From contig NZ_CP126981.1 in the NCBI RefSeq assembly GCF_030252325.1, positions 2,666,001 through 2,730,000 of the forward strand: DNA of 64,000 nt, in the 5' to 3' direction. The translations under genes and the position numbers were made by a program. This document shows positions 60,382 to 64,000 of this stretch, one piece after another (positions within the stretch are counted from its first letter, which is position 1; the number at the start of each line of letters is the position of its first letter). The DNA is from Candidatus Mycobacterium wuenschmannii (GTDB taxonomy: Bacteria; Actinomycetota; Actinomycetes; Mycobacteriales; Mycobacteriaceae). Under the pieces are notes generated by a model, which worked only from the letters and a program-made list of their open reading frames with translations, was not told where the DNA came from and did no database searches.

Positions 60382-62718
60382 CTAAAGCTTCGCCACTGGG
60401 GCGTGGTTGTGCATCAGCTTGACCCGGCCTGAGCTGCCGAAGTCGATCAGCGACATCGCCGACTCGCCCATCCCGGAGACCTCTTCCACCCGGCCGAGGC
60501 CGTACTTGTCGTGGGTGACCCGGTCGCCGGGTTCCAGCACCAGCAGCGGACGCTTGCTGCCGCCTCCGCCGCGTGCGGCCGGCGACGGCCGCGGGGTGCC
60601 GAACCGTCCGGCACCGCTGACCGGCGCGCTGTACGACGGCGTCGGGTCGGTGCGCCGCCAGTCGATCAACTCCTGCGGAATCTCGCGCAGGAAGCGGGAT
60701 TCCGGGTTCAGCATCGGCTGACCCCACGACGAGCGGACCTTTGCGCGGCTGAGGAAGAGCCGCTGCCGCGCCCGCGTGATCCCGACGTAGGCCAGCCGGC
60801 GTTCCTCGGACAGTTCGGTCGGATCGCCCAGCGCCCGCATGTGCGGGAACATGCCGTCCTCCCAGCCGGTGACGAACACCACCGGGAACTCCAGGCCCTT
60901 GGCGGTGTGCAACGTCATCAACGTCACCAAACCGGCTGTCTGCTCCGGAATTTCATCAGTGTCCGCGACCAGCGACACCCGCTCCAGGAACTGCGCCAGC
61001 ACCCCGGTGTCCGGCACGTCCTCGTCGTCCAGGTCGGCGCCCAGAGCTTCGGCATTGGCCAGGTCGATCGCGAATTCGTGTGCGACGCTGACGAGTTCGT
61101 TCAGATTGTCCAGCCGGGCCAGGTCCTGCGGATCCGACGACGACTCCAGCTCGGTGCGATATCCGGTGCGCTCCAGGACCGCCTCGACCAGTTCGCCGAG
61201 ATCGCCCTCCGACGCGGCCAGTTTGACGCGCAGTTCGTCCATCATCTCGACGAAACCCGCAATTGCCTTGGCGGAGCGGGTATTCAGCAGCGGCACCTTG
61301 CCTTCGGCGGCGGCCTCCAAGGCGTCGGCGAAACTGGACCCGGTGTTCTCGGCGTAGACCGCGACGCAAGCCTCCGCGCGGTCGCCGATGCCGCGCCGCG
61401 GCGTGTTCAGGATGCGCCGCAGACTCACCGCGTCGCCGGGGTTGTCCAGCACCCGCAGGTAGGCCACGATGTCGCGGATCTCCCTACGCTCGTAAAAGCG
61501 CACTCCCCCAACGACTTTGTAGGGAATTCCAGCGCGGATGAACACCTCTTCCAGCGATCGCGACGAGTTGTTGGTGCGGTAGAAGACGGCGAAGTCGTTG
61601 TAGGTGATGTCGTCTTTACCGGCGAGCGCGTCGATCTCCTCGGCGATGAACCGGGCCTCGTCGTGCTCGTTGTCGGCGACATAGCCGACGATCAGGTCGC
61701 CCTCGCCGGCGTCGGTCCACAGCCGCTTGTCGCGGCGGGCGGGGTTGCGCGCGATCACCGAGTTGGCCGCCGACAGGATGTTCTGGGTGGAGCGGTAATT
61801 CTGTTCCAGCAGAATCGTTTTCGCGTTCGGATAGTCGCGCTCGAAGTCCTCGATGTTGCGGATCGTCGCTCCGCGGAACGCGTAGATCGACTGGTCGGCG
61901 TCACCGACCACGCACAACTCGCCGGGCGGAGTGCCGTCTTCGCCGTCCTCGAGTTCGGGGCCGACGAGTTCGCGGACCAACACGTACTGCGCGTGGTTGG
62001 TGTCCTGGTACTCGTCGACCAGGATGTGGCGGAAGCGCCGACGGTAATGGTCGGCGATCTGCGGGAAGGCCTGCAGCACCGCGACCGTCTCGCCGATCAG
62101 GTCGTCGAAGTCGAGGGCGTTGGCCACCCGCAGCCGCTGCTGATATTCGGAGTAGACCGCGGCGACCGTGCGGGCCAGATCGTCGGACAGGTCGTCGTCG
62201 GACAGGTTGGCGATGGCCTGCTGCGGGTCGATGAGTTCGTTCTTCAGGTTGGAGATGTTGTTGGCCAGCAGTCGCGGCGAGTACCGCTTGAGGTCGAGGC
62301 CCATGTCCTTGCCGATCATCTGCAGCAGCCGGCGCGAGTCGTCGGCGTCGTAGATCGAGAAGTTGGAGTTGAGGCCGGAGATCAGCGAGGCCTGGTTGCG
62401 CAGAATCCGCACGCAGGTCGAGTGGAACGTCGACACCCACATCGAGCGCGCCCGCGGACCGACCAGCGCGGCGACCCGCTCGCGCATCTCCGCGGCGGCC
62501 TTGTTGGTGAAGGTGATCGCGAGGACCTGGCCGGGTGAGACGTCGCGGGCGGCCAGCAGGTAGGCGATCCGGCGGGTCAGCACGGCCGTCTTGCCGGACC
62601 CGGCACCGGCGACGATCAGCAGCGGCGAGCCCTCGTGCAGCACCGCCTGACGCTGCTGGGGATTCAGTCCGTCGAGAAGCTGTTCGGTTTCGGATTCGGT
62701 CACGTGCTGCAGACTCAT
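60382..62718 (-). CDS. uvrD1: ATP-dependent DNA helicase UvrD1 (PcrA), 778 aa
   Basis: A superfamily 1A helicase with motif I VAGAGSGKT (about 37-45), motif Ia, motif II VDEYQDTN, motif III GDADQSIYAFRGA, motif IV LEQNYRST, motif V LMTLHTAKGLEFP and motif VI VGITRARQRLFLSRA. The C-terminal about 100 residues (FGTPRPSPAARGGGG to YGLGRVEEVSGMGESAMSLIDFGSSGRVKL) form the Tudor-like domain used for contacts with Ku or RNA polymerase. It acts in nucleotide-excision repair and conflict resolution. The ATG at 62718 has TAGGTT upstream with 9 nt between, nearly leaderless. Confidence 0.96.
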   Translation of the reverse strand: MSLQHVTESETEQLLDGLNPQQRQAVLHEGSPLLIVAGAGSGKTAVLTRRIAYLLAARDVSPGQVLAITFTNKAAAEMRERVAALVGPRARSMWVSTFHSTCVRILRNQASLISGLNSNFSIYDADDSRRLLQMIGKDMGLDLKRYSPRLLANNISNLKNELIDPQQAIANLSDDDLSDDLARTVAAVYSEYQQRLRVANALDFDDLIGETVAVLQAFPQIADHYRRRFRHILVDEYQDTNHAQYVLVRELVGPELEDGEDGTPPGELCVVGDADQSIYAFRGATIRNIEDFERDYPNAKTILLEQNYRSTQNILSAANSVIARNPARRDKRLWTDAGEGDLIVGYVADNEHDEARFIAEEIDALAGKDDITYNDFAVFYRTNNSSRSLEEVFIRAGIPYKVVGGVRFYERREIRDIVAYLRVLDNPGDAVSLRRILNTPRRGIGDRAEACVAVYAENTGSSFADALEAAAEGKVPLLNTRSAKAIAGFVEMMDELRVKLAASEGDLGELVEAVLERTGYRTELESSSDPQDLARLDNLNELVSVAHEFAIDLANAEALGADLDDEDVPDTGVLAQFLERVSLVADTDEIPEQTAGLVTLMTLHTAKGLEFPVVFVTGWEDGMFPHMRALGDPTELSEERRLAYVGITRARQRLFLSRAKVRSSWGQPMLNPESRFLREIPQELIDWRRTDPTPSYSAPVSGAGRFGTPRPSPAARGGGGSKRPLLVLEPGDRVTHDKYGLGRVEEVSGMGESAMSLIDFGSSGRVKLMHNHAPVAKL

Positions 62719-62788
62719 AACCCGTCCAACCTACCGCCGTTCGCCGACACCTTTGCGCTGGAACGCCTGCAAGTGGCAGACTCGATTC

Positions 62789-62848
62789 GTGCTCAACGCG
62801 CAGTGGCGATTTTTCTACGGGTACCGGCCAGCGGTGCCCGTGGTTTAG
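62789..62848 (+). CDS. Aromatic leader peptide of the chorismate mutase gene, 19 aa
   Basis: GTG 62789 to TAG 62848 encodes MLNAQWRFFYGYRPAVPVV. Six of the first twelve residues include Trp6, Phe8, Phe9, Tyr10 and Tyr12, and the aromatic codons form a cluster just before the hairpins. TTGCGC (62753-62758), 18 bp and CAGACT (62777-62782) lie 6 nt before the GTG, so the mRNA would start at it (leaderless). It sits 69 nt ahead of the chorismate mutase gene, the branch point to Phe and Tyr, and next to a stem-loop. This is the structure of a transcription-attenuation leader peptide. Conservation has not been checked. Confidence 0.6.
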   Translation: MLNAQWRFFYGYRPAVPVV

Positions 62849-62858
62849 CTGCTTCCCA

Positions 62859-62891
62859 GAGCCCCGCGGTCCGCTTCCGGATCCGGGGCTC
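62859..62891 (+). terminator. Candidate attenuator hairpin before chorismate mutase
   Basis: GAGCCCCG (62859-62866) pairs perfectly with CGGGGCTC (62884-62891), followed by GTCTCTTGTGTG. An upstream competing hairpin overlaps the leader peptide: CGGGTACC (62818-62825) with GGTGCCCG (62833-62840), one G-U pair. A third pairing, 62823-62834 (ACCGG...AGCGG) with 62871-62880 (CCGCT...CCGG), could serve as an antiterminator. A ribosome stalled at the Trp/Phe/Tyr codons would influence which forms. The absence of a long T-run makes termination efficiency uncertain. Confidence 0.5.
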
Positions 62892-62917
62892 GTCTCTTGT
62901 GTGAGGCCCGAAACCGG

Positions 62918-63220
62918 ATGACACCGCAGAACCCACACGAGAATTCGGAGTTACCAATGACAATCGACACCGAACACCCCATCGATATCGCCGCCCTTCG
63001 GGTGGAGATCGACCGGCTCGACGCCGAGATTCTGGCCGCGGTCAAACGCCGCGCCGAGGTGTCCAGGGAAATCGGCAAGGCACGGATGGCGTCCGGCGGC
63101 ACCCGGCTGGTGCACAGCCGCGAGATGCAGGTCATCGAGCGTTACAGCGAACTCGGGCCCGAGGGCAAAGACCTGGCGATGCTGCTGCTGCGGCTCGGCC
63201 GCGGCCGGCTCGGTCACTAG
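62918..63220 (+). CDS. Intracellular chorismate mutase AroQ-delta (Rv0948c-like), 100 aa
   Basis: Converts chorismate to prephenate for Phe and Tyr. All-helical AroQ fold: IAALRVEIDRLDAEILAAVKRRAEVSREIGKARMASGGTRLVHSREMQVIERY, with catalytic Arg, Lys and Glu in those helices, and the C-terminal LGRGRLGH conserved in mycobacteria, where it mediates activation by the DAHP synthase AroG. I chose the ATG at 62918, which aligns with the M. tuberculosis start region; a GTG at 62897 is also in frame. It is preceded by a predicted aromatic leader peptide and hairpin. pgi follows after 56 bp. Confidence 0.93.
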   Translation: MTPQNPHENSELPMTIDTEHPIDIAALRVEIDRLDAEILAAVKRRAEVSREIGKARMASGGTRLVHSREMQVIERYSELGPEGKDLAMLLLRLGRGRLGH

Positions 63221-63276
63221 CCCGCTGTTCACCTGCGCGTCAGCAATGCTCCCATCGACCTGACTAGGGTCGAGGG

Positions 63277-64000
63277 ATGACTGCGGTTGACCAGATCCCC
63301 GACATCTCAGCGACCCCGGAGTGGAGCGCGCTGCAGCAGCACCACCGGCAGATCGGTGACACCCACCTGCGGGAGTTTTTCGACGCCGACCCCGACCGCG
63401 GCCGCGAATTCACCCTGACCGTCGGCGACCTGTACATCGACTACAGCAAGCACCGCATCAACCGCGACACGCTGCGACTGCTGATCGACCTGGCCCACGC
63501 GGCCCAGCTCGAGCGGCATCGCGATGCGATGTTCGAGGGGACGCACATCAACGTGTCCGAGGACCGCGCCGTGCTGCACACCGCGCTGCGGCTGCCGCGC
63601 GACGCATCGCTGACGGTCGACGGGCAGGATGTGGTCGCCGACGTCCACGAAGTCCTCGACAGGATGGGCGATTTCACCGACCGGCTGCGCAGTGGCGACT
63701 GGACCGGCGCCACCGGCAAGCGGATCACCACCGTCGTCAACATCGGGATCGGCGGCTCTGATCTCGGCCCGGTGATGGTCTATCAGGCGCTGCGGCACTA
63801 CGCCGACGCCGGCGTCTCGGCGCGCTTCGTGTCCAACGTCGACCCGGCCGACCTGATCGCGAAGCTCGCCGACTTGGACCCGGCCACAACGCTTTTCATC
63901 ATCGCCTCCAAGACCTTCACGACGCTCGAGACGCTGACCAACGCTACGGCCGCGCGGCGTTGGCTGACCGACGCGCTCGGCGACGACGCGGTGGCCAAGC
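63277..64000 (+). CDS. pgi: Glucose-6-phosphate isomerase, N-terminal part (gene runs off the right edge)
   Basis: The visible 241 residues start [20 protein letters not shown] and contain [36 protein letters not shown] and the sugar-phosphate-binding signature [20 protein letters not shown], followed by [33 protein letters not shown]. All are standard Pgi motifs. It interconverts glucose-6-phosphate and fructose-6-phosphate. TAGGGT (63265-63270) is 6 nt before the ATG, so a leaderless start is possible, although GAGGG could also act as a ribosome binding site. Confidence 0.95.
   Translation, partial: MTAVDQIPDISATPEWSALQQHHRQIGDTHLREFFDADPDRGREFTLTVGDLYIDYSKHRINRDTLRLLIDLAHAAQLERHRDAMFEGTHINVSEDRAVLHTALRLPRDASLTVDGQDVVADVHEVLDRMGDFTDRLRSGDWTGATGKRITTVVNIGIGGSDLGPVMVYQALRHYADAGVSARFVSNVDPADLIAKLADLDPATTLFIIASKTFTTLETLTNATAARRWLTDALGDDAVAK

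Noticed and set aside
60511..62538. 675-codon plus-strand frame opposite uvrD1
   Set aside because: The uvrD1 helicase motifs on the other strand are complete; the antisense translation shows no family pattern.

Overview
The window is about 64 kb of high-GC actinobacterial DNA and is almost certainly chromosome from a non-tuberculous Mycobacterium (Mycolicibacterium-type). From memory of the family, the gene order from about 11.3 kb to the right end follows the M. tuberculosis stretch Rv0996 to Rv0946c in inverted orientation. In order this reads: sepX/glpR, rimJ, moeA, galU, 5-FTHF cyclo-ligase, ruc, a SAF protein, mscL, moaB2, pepD, mprB, mprA, rpmF, an AtuA-like gene, fadE13, accD2, accA2, fadE12, echA7, a DUF1707 gene, VWA and AAA+ genes, purH, purN, perM, an Rv0954-like gene, an LLM oxidoreductase, sucD, sucC, an M23 protein, uvrD1, chorismate mutase and pgi. 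The species cannot be named from sequence reading alone.

Layout. 1-9.1 kb (accessory or regulatory): a TetR/P450/SDR operon, a GAF-GGDEF-EAL cyclic-di-GMP enzyme followed by a second TetR, a PAS protein, a DUF3349 pair, PhoU, and an ArsR/SRPBCC/mycothiol-isomerase-like operon. 9.2-11.2 kb: an arsenic cassette (ACR3 pump, ArsI-type lyase, ArsR) lying beside the 3' end of a tRNA-Ala(CGC) gene. 11.4-16 kb: sepX-rimJ-moeA-galU, with 5-FTHF cyclo-ligase diverging from it. 16-23.1 kb: an insertion relative to M. tuberculosis, with a secreted PE-PPE-like hydrolase, a secreted HNH nuclease, MarR/DoxX, small secreted and VOC proteins, and a lone MmpL. 23.1-29.5 kb: ruc with a CIRCE element, SAF, mscL, and the MprAB-PepD-MoaB2 envelope-stress operon plus a 42-residue gene. 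29.7-38.1 kb: a tightly overlapping acyl-CoA carboxylase and beta-oxidation operon. 38-43.2 kb: a ClC channel, a DUF1707 protein, and a three-gene cassette of WXG100-like protein, DUF1023 hydrolase and lipoprotein. 43-64 kb: VWA/AAA+ pair, LGFP lipoprotein, esterase, purNH, division-related membrane proteins, two genes with KstR-type boxes, sucCD, an M23 protein, uvrD1, chorismate mutase and the start of pgi.

How the genes work together. Several operons are coupled by ATGA or GTGA overlaps. Many genes outside operons appear leaderless: a TANNNT -10 box lies 6-7 nt before an ATG or GTG with no ribosome binding site. The most interesting regulatory signal is upstream of chorismate mutase. It is a predicted leaderless 19-codon peptide containing W, FFY and Y codons, followed by a GC-rich hairpin, which looks like a ribosome-mediated aromatic attenuator. 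Other visible sites are a near-perfect CIRCE before ruc, a 9-bp-phased GTNAC triple repeat (MtrA-like) before sepX, two KstR boxes, mirrored MarR operators, an MprA-like repeat and a CRP-like site. The best candidate for a little-described protein system is the WXG100-like/DUF1023/lipoprotein cassette at 40.27-43.24 kb.
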